Below are positions 1-9,034 of a DNA stretch of 64,000 bases, piece by piece. Made by a program: the position numbers and the translations under genes. The notes beneath the pieces were generated by a model. That model searched no databases and had not been told where the DNA came from. It saw only the letters and a program-made list of their open reading frames with translations. The first letter of the stretch is position 1; every line of letters starts with the position of its first letter. Source of the stretch: Mucilaginibacter aquatilis (GTDB taxonomy: Bacteria > Bacteroidota > Bacteroidia > Sphingobacteriales > Sphingobacteriaceae); the NCBI RefSeq assembly GCF_009755275.1, contig NZ_WQLA01000003.1, forward strand, positions 434,001 to 498,000, in the 5' to 3' direction.

Positions 1-122
1 CACAACGCACACCATGTCCTATTGTTGGTATAGGCTAGTAAAACAACTACCAAACAAGCAGATCAACATTGATACACCTGCTTTCCTGCGTTTATTTGTA
101 GCGCTCAGTTGACGACTAACAA

Positions 123-1280
123 TTAATGCTTACTAAAAAAGCTAAGCATATCCTGCAAAGCCGTGTCAGAGTGCATGCGTTCGCCGTTAAGTAAAGATTC
201 TCGGGCGGCTTCCGCCGATCTTTCGCGCATACGCGTTTCATAATCAGTTATAGCTTCCCGTTGAGTTGAGTGATTAGTGTTTGTTAAGCAATAGCTTAGT
301 TCCAATGCATCCAGCATGGCCATGTTGGCCCCTTCACCGGCAAATGGTGGCATCACGTGTGCGGCATCACCCAGCAAAGTCAGATTAGGTTGTGCTTCCC
401 ACATTTGCTCCAAAGGCATGCAATAAATTGGCCGTGGAATGAATGGCGTTTCTGCATTGGTAAAAAGTTCATCCCAAATACTGCTCCATCCGGCATATTC
501 TTGGTTAAACCAATTCAATACTTGTAGGTTGTCGTTGTAATTTAATCCATTTGTTGCTGCCCAATTTTCGGGAACTTTAAGGCTGGCGTAAAAGCCAATA
601 TCGCCGTTACCTTTTTGACCAAGCAGTAAATTCTTACCCTTGCCAAAGGCCATTATCTTACCGCCGTTTATTAAACTGTTAACCTGTGGGGCGTTGATTG
701 TAGCATCAGTTATATTGCCTTCCAGCATCGTAATGCCCGAGTAAAATGGCTTAACATCGGTTAGGTAAGGCCTTATTTTAGAGTTGGCCCCATCTGCTGC
801 AACAACCAAATCGGCATAAGCTGTTTTACCATCTTTGAAACGTAATAACCAGCCTTCGCCTTGCTTTTCCATTAGAGTAAAATGGCTGCCCCAAACTACT
901 GTATCGGCTTGCAAAGATTCTAATAAGATATTCCTGAGCATTCCCCGGTCTATTTCCGGGCGGAAGTGTTGGTAACCAAAATTTTCTTCTGGCTTGTCAT
1001 GGTCGCTAAAAAATACCTTGGCTTGCTCGTTTACTATCAATTGTTTATCGGCACCCGGCATATAGTTTTGTTTGAATACCTCCTCCAAGCCTGCTGCACG
1101 CAATGCCGCCATTCCGGAGTGTTCATGCATATCTAAAGGAGAACCCTGCACGCGAGAATCCTTATTAGTATCTCGTTCATATAGTTTGACGCCGATGCCT
1201 TTGAGTTGTAGTAATTTTGCTAATGTTAAGCCACCGGGACCACCGCCTACAATGGCTACTTGTTTGTTGTGTAATAACAT
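123..1280 (-). CDS. TetX-like FAD-dependent monooxygenase
   Basis: This 385-residue protein is a class A flavin monooxygenase of the tetracycline-destructase (TetX) type, which hydroxylates aromatic or polyketide substrates using NADPH and O2. The FAD-binding GGGPGG motif lies at residues 12-17 and the second flavin motif, GDAAHVMPPFAGEGAN, at about 304-320. The length matches TetX (388 aa), and the order of conserved blocks follows it, including a YERD segment after the first strand. No signal peptide is visible, so it should be cytosolic. It sits 27 bp downstream of an AraC regulator on the same strand, suggesting co-transcription. Whether it attacks tetracyclines cannot be told from sequence; many relatives act on other compounds. 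Confidence 0.85.
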   Translation of the reverse strand: MLLHNKQVAIVGGGPGGLTLAKLLQLKGIGVKLYERDTNKDSRVQGSPLDMHEHSGMAALRAAGLEEVFKQNYMPGADKQLIVNEQAKVFFSDHDKPEENFGYQHFRPEIDRGMLRNILLESLQADTVVWGSHFTLMEKQGEGWLLRFKDGKTAYADLVVAADGANSKIRPYLTDVKPFYSGITMLEGNITDATINAPQVNSLINGGKIMAFGKGKNLLLGQKGNGDIGFYASLKVPENWAATNGLNYNDNLQVLNWFNQEYAGWSSIWDELFTNAETPFIPRPIYCMPLEQMWEAQPNLTLLGDAAHVMPPFAGEGANMAMLDALELSYCLTNTNHSTQREAITDYETRMRERSAEAARESLLNGERMHSDTALQDMLSFFSKH

Positions 1281-1307
1281 ACCGTATAATTTAAATACGG
1301 CACAAAA

Positions 1308-2063
1308 CTACTTTTGCTTTAAAAGGGATAATAGTAGAAATCGGTCGTTTTTATTACGTGATAGTTCTTTGGGCACCACACCTGCAAATTTTTTTACGGC
1401 CTTTATGAAATAGGCCTGGTCGGTAAAATTTAATTCAGGAAATAATTTGCCATGTGCAATGTGTTGCAGTGAGGCCCTGAACCGCAAAATATTACAGTAG
1501 GCTTTTAAGGATAAGCCAAACTGCTGATTGAAATACCGGTTAATCTGCCTGCTGCTCCACGCCGCCTGTTCGGCAAGTTGAGCTACAGACAAGTCCCCCT
1601 TCGACGTATAAATGAGATCGAAAAGTTTAAGTTTCCGGCCGTCAATTTCATTTGGAATGAGCGAGGTGATTTTCGCCACAGTTTTCTCGAAAAACGCATC
1701 AAAATCTTCTAAAATTTCCTCATTAAAATCCCAAAAATCATTGGGTAGTGTTTTAGCGGTATCTAAAATGCCGGCAATTGAATTTTTTAAAATATATTCT
1801 ACAGCAAGCGGCTTAAAGCTAATGACAAATACTTTGGTTTGCGGCAGCACATAGCGTTGCTCGGGCGCGGTTTCCAGGCCCATCAACATAACCTGGAAAG
1901 GTTCGTTGCCATTTCGCCAAAAAAACAGGTCTATACGGCCATCGGGCAACACAACAACTTCTTTGGTTTCAGCCGTTTCGTTCTGAAACATACCAATATT
2001 TTCTACAAAGGCTGCTACAGATGAAGGCGGAGCAAGAAACTTAAGTTTGAAGCCATTGTCCAT
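1308..2063 (-). CDS. AraC-family transcriptional regulator
   Basis: The 251-residue protein has a C-terminal AraC-type double helix-turn-helix (about residues 150-245), including a segment reading AEQAAWSSRQINRYFNQQFG. The N-terminal half is a small ligand or sensor domain with the PDGRIDLFF-type motif common in Bacteroidetes AraC proteins. It is immediately upstream of the TetX-like monooxygenase on the same strand, so it probably controls that gene. The inducer is unknown. The start is an ATG with no better upstream alternative. Confidence 0.85.
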   Translation of the reverse strand: MDNGFKLKFLAPPSSVAAFVENIGMFQNETAETKEVVVLPDGRIDLFFWRNGNEPFQVMLMGLETAPEQRYVLPQTKVFVISFKPLAVEYILKNSIAGILDTAKTLPNDFWDFNEEILEDFDAFFEKTVAKITSLIPNEIDGRKLKLFDLIYTSKGDLSVAQLAEQAAWSSRQINRYFNQQFGLSLKAYCNILRFRASLQHIAHGKLFPELNFTDQAYFIKAVKKFAGVVPKELSRNKNDRFLLLSLLKQK

Positions 2064-2136
2064 TATTACGATTTTTAGTTGAGCAATTTTATGGAACCTG
2101 TAAAGTTAATTATCATCAAATCAGACAACCAATTTA

Positions 2137-2496
2137 TCAATCTTCAATAACCATTTTAAAAAGCAATTCGTCTCGTATCTCATAAATGTGCTTTACATTA
2201 TCATCAAAAATTACATTTCCTTCCAGGTCCTTCACAAGTTGATACACTAACACCTCTACCCTCCCATCCTCAAGTTCTTTGATTGCTAATGTTTTAACTA
2301 TCGGGTTAATTTCACTCCATTGCCTTGTCCAGTAAGTTTCAACTTCCTTTCTGCCATTCACATATCCACCTTCAAATGCTTTTGGCCAGTGTATGTCAGG
2401 GTGCACCAAAGATAGCACGCTGTTAATATTGCGTGTATTAAATCCACTATAAGCTGCTTGAATTAAGCGCTCGATGATTGTTGATTGATCTCGCAT
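2137..2496 (-). CDS. SnoaL-like (NTF2-fold) protein
   Basis: A protein of about 119 residues with the SnoaL/NTF2 pattern: an N-terminal helix (IIERLIQAAYSGFNTRN), the conserved HPDIHWP segment, then GGYVNGRKEVETYW and alternating strands. Members are polyketide cyclases, isomerases or small-ligand binders; a function cannot be assigned. The ORF can be extended one codon to a GTG at 2499, but the ATG at 2496 is the likelier start. It lies 73 bp upstream of the AraC gene and may be transcribed separately. Confidence 0.7.
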   Translation of the reverse strand: MRDQSTIIERLIQAAYSGFNTRNINSVLSLVHPDIHWPKAFEGGYVNGRKEVETYWTRQWSEINPIVKTLAIKELEDGRVEVLVYQLVKDLEGNVIFDDNVKHIYEIRDELLFKMVIED

Positions 2497-2693
2497 CACA
2501 ATTTAAGTTTGAGTTATAGTGGAATATTTGTATCAATTATCACCATAACACTTTCATAAAATTGAGGACCAATATAAAAAAGCGTGTAAAGTGAAATTGC
2601 TTGAAACCGCTAATTATTAAGGAATGGTTTATGCACATCAGTCTTGAGATTTGCACATTAACAGCTCGCTTCAAAACAGTATTTTACAAAGAC

Positions 2694-3659
2694 TCATTTA
2701 CTGCATTTGGCTTTGATTGTATTAGAATCATACTCTTTGTATAAAATCTTTCCGAAATCACTATCTGAACATCGTATTTCGTCTTTTCTTCCGTCACTCC
2801 AATTGATGTTTTCGCCGTATTTTGATAGAACGACCTCTTTTGTAGTTTCGTTAAATGTGAACGTTATAAACTTTTCTGACAAATACTGATCGGGGATCTC
2901 ATTTAATAATTCAATGGTGAAGAAATTATTCTTAACAGCTAACTTTTTGAAAGCATCGCCGAAGTTATTTGGATATATGTTTCCATTAACTAATACCTTA
3001 TATCTCTTATTTTGCTCATTTATCAAAAGAGCAACAGGTGCTATTTTAGTTGCAGGGTCTTGTGTGTTTATATCACCATTGTATCCAAAGACGATGATCT
3101 TGTCGTCATATCCGTCCGTATTTATATCACACTCTTGTTCTTCCACCACATAGTATTTTTTCTTGGCTATGGAATCTATGATATGTTTAACGTTAAGATT
3201 GTCATGATCTACCGGGCTTTTATCGTTAAAAAACTTAGGATAGTCTTCTTGAACGTTGATCATATCCAGCGTTTCATACTTTCCGTTTTTATAGAAGATA
3301 ACGTACCAAGGGCTGGTGTGCCTGGGAATTTGGATAACTTTGTTGTTCTGGTTAAAGACTATAACCTTGTTGTCATCAAAGTTCTTGTAACTAACTTTTA
3401 AAGAGTCGAGGTAATTTGCAGCTTCAGCAAAATAGTTATTGGCATCATCAGCAATCGTATAAAAATCATCCCCATGTTTCTTCTTAAGGCTTTCAATACT
3501 ATTATCACTTGGCGAAATAAATACAACTTCGTCTTTGCTCAAAACAACGGTATCGGATTTGAGATAAACCGATGCTTGGTTCTTTTTTGACCGATTACAT
3601 CCAGTTGAAAATATAATTATAAGTATTGCTAAAAGCGAATTTTTCAAGATTTGTTGCAT
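2694..3659 (-). CDS. hypothetical lipoprotein
   Basis: A 321-residue protein with a signal peptide ending in a lipobox (FSTGC, Cys at about residue 21), so it should be a periplasmic or outer-membrane lipoprotein. A DINTDGYDD segment near the middle resembles a calcium-binding DxDxDG loop of the kind seen in FG-GAP/VCBS repeats. I do not recognise the family. It is monocistronic, with about 190 bp on its downstream side and 650 bp of gene-free DNA upstream. Confidence 0.7.
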   Translation of the reverse strand: MQQILKNSLLAILIIIFSTGCNRSKKNQASVYLKSDTVVLSKDEVVFISPSDNSIESLKKKHGDDFYTIADDANNYFAEAANYLDSLKVSYKNFDDNKVIVFNQNNKVIQIPRHTSPWYVIFYKNGKYETLDMINVQEDYPKFFNDKSPVDHDNLNVKHIIDSIAKKKYYVVEEQECDINTDGYDDKIIVFGYNGDINTQDPATKIAPVALLINEQNKRYKVLVNGNIYPNNFGDAFKKLAVKNNFFTIELLNEIPDQYLSEKFITFTFNETTKEVVLSKYGENINWSDGRKDEIRCSDSDFGKILYKEYDSNTIKAKCSK

Positions 3660-4312
3660 TGTTTAAACTTTAAATGAACTTTTAGACATGCGTGAATAGT
3701 GACTTTTAAATCAAACATTTCAAAATTGTATCACAGCGTTATCTATGCCTGATAAAATATTCGAACAACTCTTAAAGCAGGTAGCTTGTTTTACAAATAT
3801 TCATAGCTGTTCTTTTGCTTATTAAATGCACTAACGTAATGCCTCTAGATTAAAGCTCAAGTTATTTATATTCCCAGACAAAGTGGTAACGTACGCCCAC
3901 TTGGTGCATAGTATTGTTTTATTCCTTACCGTTAATCACTTACGAGATAAACAAAAGTGTAATGACAGGGTCTGACTGTGCGCACAACAATTCCATTTGA
4001 CGCGGGCACACTCGATGAAGTTTATATTGAACCAAAAATATGAATAATTGAGATTATGCTATTTTTAATTAGTCTAAATAATTATATTTGGCAAACATTA
4101 AAGTTTGTCGGGCACCTTGATAAATACAGTGTCATAACAGCAATAACAGATGAATTAAAGGAAAATTAACAGAACCGTTCAGCGCCAGATGCAACAGTGG
4201 TTCAGCTCATAAGAATTAAATTACTAATAGTAAAAATGGTTACGTAGCGGGAACTACGTAACCGTGACTGCAAATGCAGATTTACTGACCCGTTCGGAGG
4301 AACAAGACAGCC
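3660..4312. other. 653-bp intergenic region
   Basis: AT-rich leader region between a leftward lipoprotein gene and the rightward TonB receptor. I see no ORF or RNA gene except the inverted repeat and small hairpin just before the receptor, described separately. Promoters for both flanking genes are presumably here. Confidence 0.6.
4238..4279 (+). promoter_or_regulatory. 10-bp perfect inverted repeat plus small hairpin in TonB-receptor leader
   Basis: GGTTACGTAG at 4238-4247 is complementary to CTACGTAACC at 4254-4263 with a 6-nt loop. A second small hairpin, CTGC-AAAT-GCAG, follows at 4268-4279, about 34 nt before the receptor ATG. It could be a dimeric-repressor operator or a leader RNA structure. 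It does not match the cobalamin, TPP or SAM riboswitch consensus. Confidence 0.5.
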
Positions 4313-6718
4313 ATGCAATTTAAGAAGATTTTCTTAACGGCCATTCTATTGGCCCTATTTTCCTGTAGTTACGCACAGACAGCATCAAAATTTTCGCTGA
4401 CGGGGTGTGTAACCGATACCACAGGTGCCGCAATTGCAGGTGCTACTGTAAAGCTAAATGGCTCAGGGAAACAAACAATCACTGATGTCAATGGCAATTT
4501 TACTTTATCGCAACTGACACCCGGTACTTACAAAATCAAAGTATCCATAATAGGGTTTATTTTGGGCGAACAGGAAGTAATTCTTCAAAATGGCTTGCCG
4601 AAACAGCTGGTTGTTCAGCTTAAGGAGCGGCGACATGATCTGCAAACTGTAAATGTACACGGTTTGACCGTGGTCCAGGCTACCCGTCAGCAACCATTCG
4701 CGGTTACAGTTATTGATGCAAAAAAGATTGCAGAAAGGGATATTGATATCAACAGGCTTTTGGACGGCCAGTCAGGCATACGCGTTCAGGAAAGTGGCGG
4801 ATTGGGATCTGAGTTTAACTACTCTATACACGGACTCTCCGGCAAGGCGGTCAAATTTTTTGTTGATGGCATCCCCATGGAAAGCTTCGGAAGGTCTTTT
4901 AGTATTAACAACTTTTCGGCTAACGTTATCGACCGGATCGAGGTCTATAAAGGGGTTACCCCTGTCCAACTTGGTGGAGATGCCCTGGGCGGCGCCATTA
5001 ACCTGGTTACCCGCCGCGAAGTACAAAACTACCTTGACCTTTCGCATAGCTACGGCTCTTTTAAAACGAATCGTTCTGCTATATCCGGCAAGTGGCGTCA
5101 CCATTCCGGCTTCACCTTGCAGACCAACTCTTTTTATAACTACTCAGACAATAACTACCAGGTATGGGGGCCAACGGTTGAAGTGGCTGGTGAGGACGGC
5201 AGGCCGATACCGGGTTTCCCCCGGTTCAGGCGCTTCAATGATGATTACCGGTCATATACCGTAAAAGCTGATATTGGTTATACAAATGTTGGCTGGGCAG
5301 ACCAGTTGCTGATTGGAATCACTAAGGCGGATCAGCACCGGGGCATTCAAACCGGGCGTACCATGGCATATGTTTATGGGGATGTGCGCTACCGTGAAGA
5401 TTTTTTTATGCCTTCGGTGCGCTATGCAAAACGTGGGTTCATTGATTCTAAGTTGAATATTGATACCTATGCCTCATACAATAAGCTGAACGGTACAACT
5501 ATTGACACCGGCTCGTATAAGTACAAATGGAACGGCGAGACCTTCGACAGTCGGGTTAACGGTGAGTTGGGAGGTATTCGTAGTCCGGCAAAGACGATCT
5601 ACACCTTCAGTGACCGTACAACATTAGGCAGGCTAAACCTGTCTTATGCGCTTGCTCAACAGCAAAGCCTTAATTTTAATTATACGCTGAACAATACCTC
5701 ACGTTCGGGGTCTGACGCAATATCAACTGCAGAATGGGCTATTCCTTTCCGTTTGCCACAGGATATGAACAAGCAGGTAGCCGGAATATCTTATGAAGCC
5801 ATAGTGCTGAATGACCGCTTTACCAATACCATCTTCGTTAAATACTTCAGCTACCAGGCCAAAGCCTCGGTGTACGATTACAACAATGGCAGCCAGAATA
5901 AAGAACTATTTTACCGTGATACCCGTGATGGTGCTTGGGGGCTGGGTTATGCAGGCAAGTTTGCTTTTGATGGTCAATACCTGCTTAAACTCTCGGCAGA
6001 AAATACCACCCGATTACCTGAAGCGCTGGAGCTACTGGGCGACGGTAGCACTGTACTGAACTCTTCATCGCTTAAACCCGAAAAAAGCACGAATATCAAT
6101 TTATCACTGCATAAAACATTTGGTTGGGGCGCTCGCCGTTTGCAGGCATCAATCGGGACCTTCTTCCGCAATACCCGTAACCTGATCTGGCTTGGCGAAT
6201 CGGACTTGATGGGTACTGCCCGTTATGAGAACCTTGACCAGGTACGTGCTATGGGTGCAGAATTTGAACTGAATTATGCACATAATAAATGGTTAGAGGC
6301 ATCAGCTAACGCTACTTACCAGGATATCCGCAACCGGCAACAATTTGAGCCTAACGGCGCAATGAGCATTGTATATAATGATCGGCTGCGCAATATCCCA
6401 TACTTATTGGCTAATGGAGAGATCCGCGTTTACTTGGACCAAGCACTTCATCTGAAGAATAAATTTACTTTTTATACCAACACGCATTTCGTACAACGCT
6501 ACTACCTGGGCTGGCCCAGCCTGGGGGCTGCAGATACCAAACTTGTAATACCCACACAATTTGTGCAGGATGCAGGCTTGAGCTATGCTCTACAGCAAAG
6601 TCGGTATAGCATCAGCTTAGCTTGTCGTAACCTGTTCGACAGGCAGGTCTTTGATAATTACCTCCTGCAAAAGCCCGGGCGCTTTGTCAGCCTCAAGCTG
6701 CGTTATCTCATTCAGTAA
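4313..6718 (+). CDS. TonB-dependent receptor
   Basis: An 801-residue outer-membrane receptor that takes up a large ligand using proton-motive force relayed by TonB. Order: signal peptide (1-21), a carboxypeptidase-regulatory-like beta-sandwich (about 25-105, typical of Bacteroidetes receptors), a plug domain (about 120-230, with the VEVYKGVTPVQLGGDALGG-type motif) and a C-terminal barrel. No SusD partner follows; instead a DUF4374 lipoprotein lies 34 bp downstream. That pairing in Bacteroidetes is usually linked to iron, haem or siderophore uptake rather than glycans. The ligand is not identifiable here. Confidence 0.9.
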   Translation: MQFKKIFLTAILLALFSCSYAQTASKFSLTGCVTDTTGAAIAGATVKLNGSGKQTITDVNGNFTLSQLTPGTYKIKVSIIGFILGEQEVILQNGLPKQLVVQLKERRHDLQTVNVHGLTVVQATRQQPFAVTVIDAKKIAERDIDINRLLDGQSGIRVQESGGLGSEFNYSIHGLSGKAVKFFVDGIPMESFGRSFSINNFSANVIDRIEVYKGVTPVQLGGDALGGAINLVTRREVQNYLDLSHSYGSFKTNRSAISGKWRHHSGFTLQTNSFYNYSDNNYQVWGPTVEVAGEDGRPIPGFPRFRRFNDDYRSYTVKADIGYTNVGWADQLLIGITKADQHRGIQTGRTMAYVYGDVRYREDFFMPSVRYAKRGFIDSKLNIDTYASYNKLNGTTIDTGSYKYKWNGETFDSRVNGELGGIRSPAKTIYTFSDRTTLGRLNLSYALAQQQSLNFNYTLNNTSRSGSDAISTAEWAIPFRLPQDMNKQVAGISYEAIVLNDRFTNTIFVKYFSYQAKASVYDYNNGSQNKELFYRDTRDGAWGLGYAGKFAFDGQYLLKLSAENTTRLPEALELLGDGSTVLNSSSLKPEKSTNINLSLHKTFGWGARRLQASIGTFFRNTRNLIWLGESDLMGTARYENLDQVRAMGAEFELNYAHNKWLEASANATYQDIRNRQQFEPNGAMSIVYNDRLRNIPYLLANGEIRVYLDQALHLKNKFTFYTNTHFVQRYYLGWPSLGAADTKLVIPTQFVQDAGLSYALQQSRYSISLACRNLFDRQVFDNYLLQKPGRFVSLKLRYLIQ

Positions 6719-6752
6719 TCAATTCATTATTCATAATCAAATCATAAATTCA

Positions 6753-8021
6753 ATGCTTAAATTTCTAAAAAGATTATCACTGACCGTTATAGCTGGACTG
6801 GCCTTTTTTATAGCAGCCATTACATCATGCAGCAAAGACAATAGTGTAACTGAATGTAAAAATTGCAATACCGGTAACAATGGTTCAGACCCTCAGGCAG
6901 CCGGAGGTGCATTCACTGTTGCGAGCTGGACCGCCGACCTCCAGTATGTGGCATCAGTACCCAGTTTGACCAGCGGCTCGCTGACCTTCAAAGGCAAGGG
7001 TTTGGAAGCCAACGGTTCACGCTATATCTGGCATAAGCAATATGTTTACCTGATGAACCTGCCCATGAAACGTTTCATACAATACGAAATGGGTGCTGAT
7101 GGTAGTCTGAAAGAAAAAGCCTATATCCTCACCGATGGCGTGGTGCCAAATTATTTTCAATCCTTAAATATCGTGAACGATAACACCATGCTGGTATTAG
7201 GTGCGCTTGATGCCAATGGCGGCACCGTTGGCTGGGCCCGCATCAATCTCAATGAATTTAAAGTTGAGGCAAAAGGTACCATGGCGGTTCCTTATGATGC
7301 TGCCAAACCAAGTGTAAACTACGCGGTAGGCCGTGGCTTTGTTGATAATGGTAAATTTATTGTGGGCGGCTACTTCTATAATAGTGCAACGGCTGCATAT
7401 GATGTGGACGGTGTAAGAGCGCTGGTGTACGACTATCCGGCCATGACCAATATGCACGTCATCAAAACCAACGCAACTGCCGGTGGTATAGGGTACGATT
7501 ACTTATCGTCATTGACCACCGACGAAGAAGGTAATCATTATTTCGTAGCCAGCGCCGGTAAATTCTGGACAGGTGCTGGTGGCAAATCGGGCGTGGTGCG
7601 CATTAAGAAAGGCGCGGCTGAGTTTGATCCGGACTACTTTTTAGATGTAACAACACCTTTGGGCAAACAAGCTTGCTTAATGGGCATGAATTATGTAAGC
7701 AACGGCATTGCTATCGGTAGCGTGCAATACGAAGAAATGATGACATCGGTGCGTGATCGCCTGAAAGACGTTGGTCAGTTGGTGAAATTGGACTTGCGCA
7801 ATAAAACAGCTACGCTGATCAATACCCCGCTTAGCCCTGTAGCGATGGTGCGCTCCCCTCTGGTATATGATGGTAAATATTATACCAGCATTTCGCCTGT
7901 GGGCGCAGAAGCGGGTATATACGAAGTTGATGCTGTCAATGGTTCATTCAAAAAAGGACTCACCTTGGATGGCGGTGGTTCGGTGAGCGTTCAGCTGATC
8001 GCTCCGCACCCTGCTAAATAA
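6753..8021 (+). CDS. DUF4374-type lipoprotein
   Basis: A 422-residue lipoprotein with signal peptide and lipobox (ITSCS, Cys26). The body reads as a beta-propeller-like DUF4374 protein, with repeated short strands such as YLMNLPMKRFIQYEM. The start at 6753 is chosen because it gives a proper signal peptide; the longer frame reaches back into the receptor gene and lacks one. It follows the TonB receptor in an apparent operon and probably helps capture or process the receptor's ligand at the cell surface. A strong hairpin terminates the unit at 8045-8072. Confidence 0.8.
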   Translation: MLKFLKRLSLTVIAGLAFFIAAITSCSKDNSVTECKNCNTGNNGSDPQAAGGAFTVASWTADLQYVASVPSLTSGSLTFKGKGLEANGSRYIWHKQYVYLMNLPMKRFIQYEMGADGSLKEKAYILTDGVVPNYFQSLNIVNDNTMLVLGALDANGGTVGWARINLNEFKVEAKGTMAVPYDAAKPSVNYAVGRGFVDNGKFIVGGYFYNSATAAYDVDGVRALVYDYPAMTNMHVIKTNATAGGIGYDYLSSLTTDEEGNHYFVASAGKFWTGAGGKSGVVRIKKGAAEFDPDYFLDVTTPLGKQACLMGMNYVSNGIAIGSVQYEEMMTSVRDRLKDVGQLVKLDLRNKTATLINTPLSPVAMVRSPLVYDGKYYTSISPVGAEAGIYEVDAVNGSFKKGLTLDGGGSVSVQLIAPHPAK

Positions 8022-8044
8022 TAAGAGTCGATATAGAATTTGAC

Positions 8045-8072
8045 ACAACGGCTGCTGTAGAGCAGCCGTTGT
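8045..8072 (+). terminator. hairpin terminator after DUF4374 gene
   Basis: A perfect 12-bp stem (ACAACGGCTGCT paired with its complement) closes a GTAG loop, followed by a T/C-rich tract. It ends the receptor operon 24 bp after its stop codon. Confidence 0.75.
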
Positions 8073-8099
8073 CTTCTTGTTGAAGCTAATGACCGTAAC

Positions 8100-8183
8100 T
8101 CAGGCACAAACAGGTTCTTTTCCATCTTGCGCTTTGTCCAAAAGGGCGATAAAATGAATACCGAACGACTGTGATGTTTGCAT
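8100..8183 (-). pseudogene. truncated integrase N-terminus of an older element
   Basis: A 27-codon stub on the minus strand starting MQTSQSFGIHF aligns with the intact ICE integrase start MKTSQSFRVHF (62897 leftward). It continues in register (KAQDGKEP against KAKNGKAP) before a stop at 8100. Everything after the N-terminal arm-binding strand is gone. Its distance and orientation relative to the following arm repeats, terminator and att core mirror the ICE right end, so it reads as the deletion remnant of a related element integrated earlier at this locus. Confidence 0.75.
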
Positions 8184-8232
8184 AAAATTTAATTTTTGAG
8201 TTTAAATGTTTCATACTTCATCCCATTTTTTG

Positions 8233-8338
8233 AGGTAACACACAGGTAACACAAGCACAATATAAAAAGCGGCTTTTGACCAACTTTTATCGCTGTAACT
8301 AAATGAAGTTCAATCTCTTGAATCGATTTGTGTTACCT
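8233..8338. repeat. relic arm-type repeats AGGTAACAC
   Basis: AGGTAACAC occurs directly at 8233-8241 and 8244-8252 and inverted at 8330-8338. This mirrors the set at the ICE right end (two direct and one inverted copy of AGGTGCTCAG), but with a different sequence. Probable arm-binding sites of the vanished relic integrase. Confidence 0.55.
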
Positions 8339-8421
8339 AAGGTAAAAACAAAAAACAGGTAGTCGGATAGTAACGAGAACTCTGGCTTTACAAAGGGTTA
8401 GTAAGGGGATAATTAATGAAA

Positions 8422-8452
8422 AAACCCCTTAAATCGCTGATTTAAGGGGTTT
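8422..8452 (-). terminator. tRNA-type terminator beside left att core
   Basis: A 14-bp stem with a GCT loop; read on the minus strand it is followed by TTTTTT. It lies just 3' of a tRNA-3'-end-like core, as expected for a tRNA terminator. A close copy is found at 63113-63145. Confidence 0.75.
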
Positions 8453-8471
8453 CGATACCTCGACAGAGGCA

Positions 8472-8493
8472 AGTTTGTGCGCCCACCTGGGCT
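8472..8493. repeat. left ICE attachment core (attL)
   Basis: 22 bp identical to 63164-63185, containing GTGCGCCCACCTGGGCT. Read on the minus strand, with the next bases it gives GGTTCGAGCCCAGGTGGGCG, the T-arm and acceptor 3' side of a tRNA. Homology to the right end extends leftward about 110 bp through the terminator. Confidence 0.8.
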
Positions 8494-8550
8494 CGAACCT
8501 TTTTCTAAAATGTGCTTATTATCAGCTTATTACAAAGAAAGTCAATCTTC

Positions 8551-8572
8551 AGGTGCTTAGTTAGGTGCCCAC
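8551..8572. repeat. left-end arm-type repeats of the ICE
   Basis: AGGTGCTTAG at 8551-8560 and AGGTGCCCAC at 8563-8572, 12 bp apart. They match the spacing and sequence of the right-end pair (AGGTGCTCAG at 63048 and 63060) with a few changes. Probable integrase arm-binding sites. Confidence 0.55.
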
Positions 8573-8625
8573 TTTATTGACTATTCAAATATACGAAAAT
8601 GATAAAATTTGGAAAATTTGTTGTT

Positions 8626-8645
8626 ATATCGTAATATTGCGATAT
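8626..8645. promoter_or_regulatory. ArsR operator upstream of arsR
   Basis: ATATCGTAATATTGCGATAT is a near-perfect palindrome ending 5 bp before the arsR ATG. A matching half (TATCGTAATATTGCAATA) lies at 9001-9018 before the next gene. Repeated palindromes at both promoters fit ArsR autoregulation released by arsenite. Confidence 0.65.
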
Positions 8646-8650
8646 TAATT

Positions 8651-8983
8651 ATGGGCATCACCAAAACGGACATATTCAACAAGCAGCAAAACGAGCTGGC
8701 AGTGCAGTTAAAAGCTATTGCGCATCCTGCACGTATTGCTATTTTGCAGCATATTATCGCAGCGAATGCTTGTATATGTGGTGATTTGGTTGAAGAACTC
8801 GGGCTTGCGCAGGCAACTATTTCACAACATTTGAAAGAGCTAAAAAACGCCGGGCTTATACAAGGCACTATAGAGGGTGTTAGCGTTTGTTACTGCATTG
8901 AGCCGAAAGCCTGGAAAGCACTACAACTGGAACTAAATGTACTGTTTGGTTCTTACAAAGAAAAGCAAGACAATTGCTGTTAA
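8651..8983 (+). CDS. arsR: ArsR-family arsenic-responsive repressor
   Basis: A 110-residue winged-helix repressor. The recognition helix region reads LGLAQATISQHLKELKNAGLI, and a metal-site-like ACICGDLV motif (Cys41, Cys43) sits where ArsR proteins carry ELCVCDL. Two more cysteines end the protein (DNCC). The start at 8651 is preferred over the upstream in-frame codon at 8609 because the longer form would place the operator palindrome inside the gene. It heads the ars operon: DUF6428, GNAT, arsC, acr3. Confidence 0.9.
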   Translation: MGITKTDIFNKQQNELAVQLKAIAHPARIAILQHIIAANACICGDLVEELGLAQATISQHLKELKNAGLIQGTIEGVSVCYCIEPKAWKALQLELNVLFGSYKEKQDNCC

Positions 8984-9034
8984 AATTTTTTGAGTTAATC
9001 TATCGTAATATTGCAATAAATAAAGCATGCAGCC

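Noticed and set aside
3660..4312. Cobalamin or other known riboswitch before the TonB receptor
   Set aside because: Conserved boxes of cobalamin, TPP and SAM riboswitches are absent; only simple hairpins are seen.
8472..8500. Intact tRNA gene at the left boundary
   Set aside because: Only the T-loop and acceptor 3' part are present; the rest is ICE sequence.
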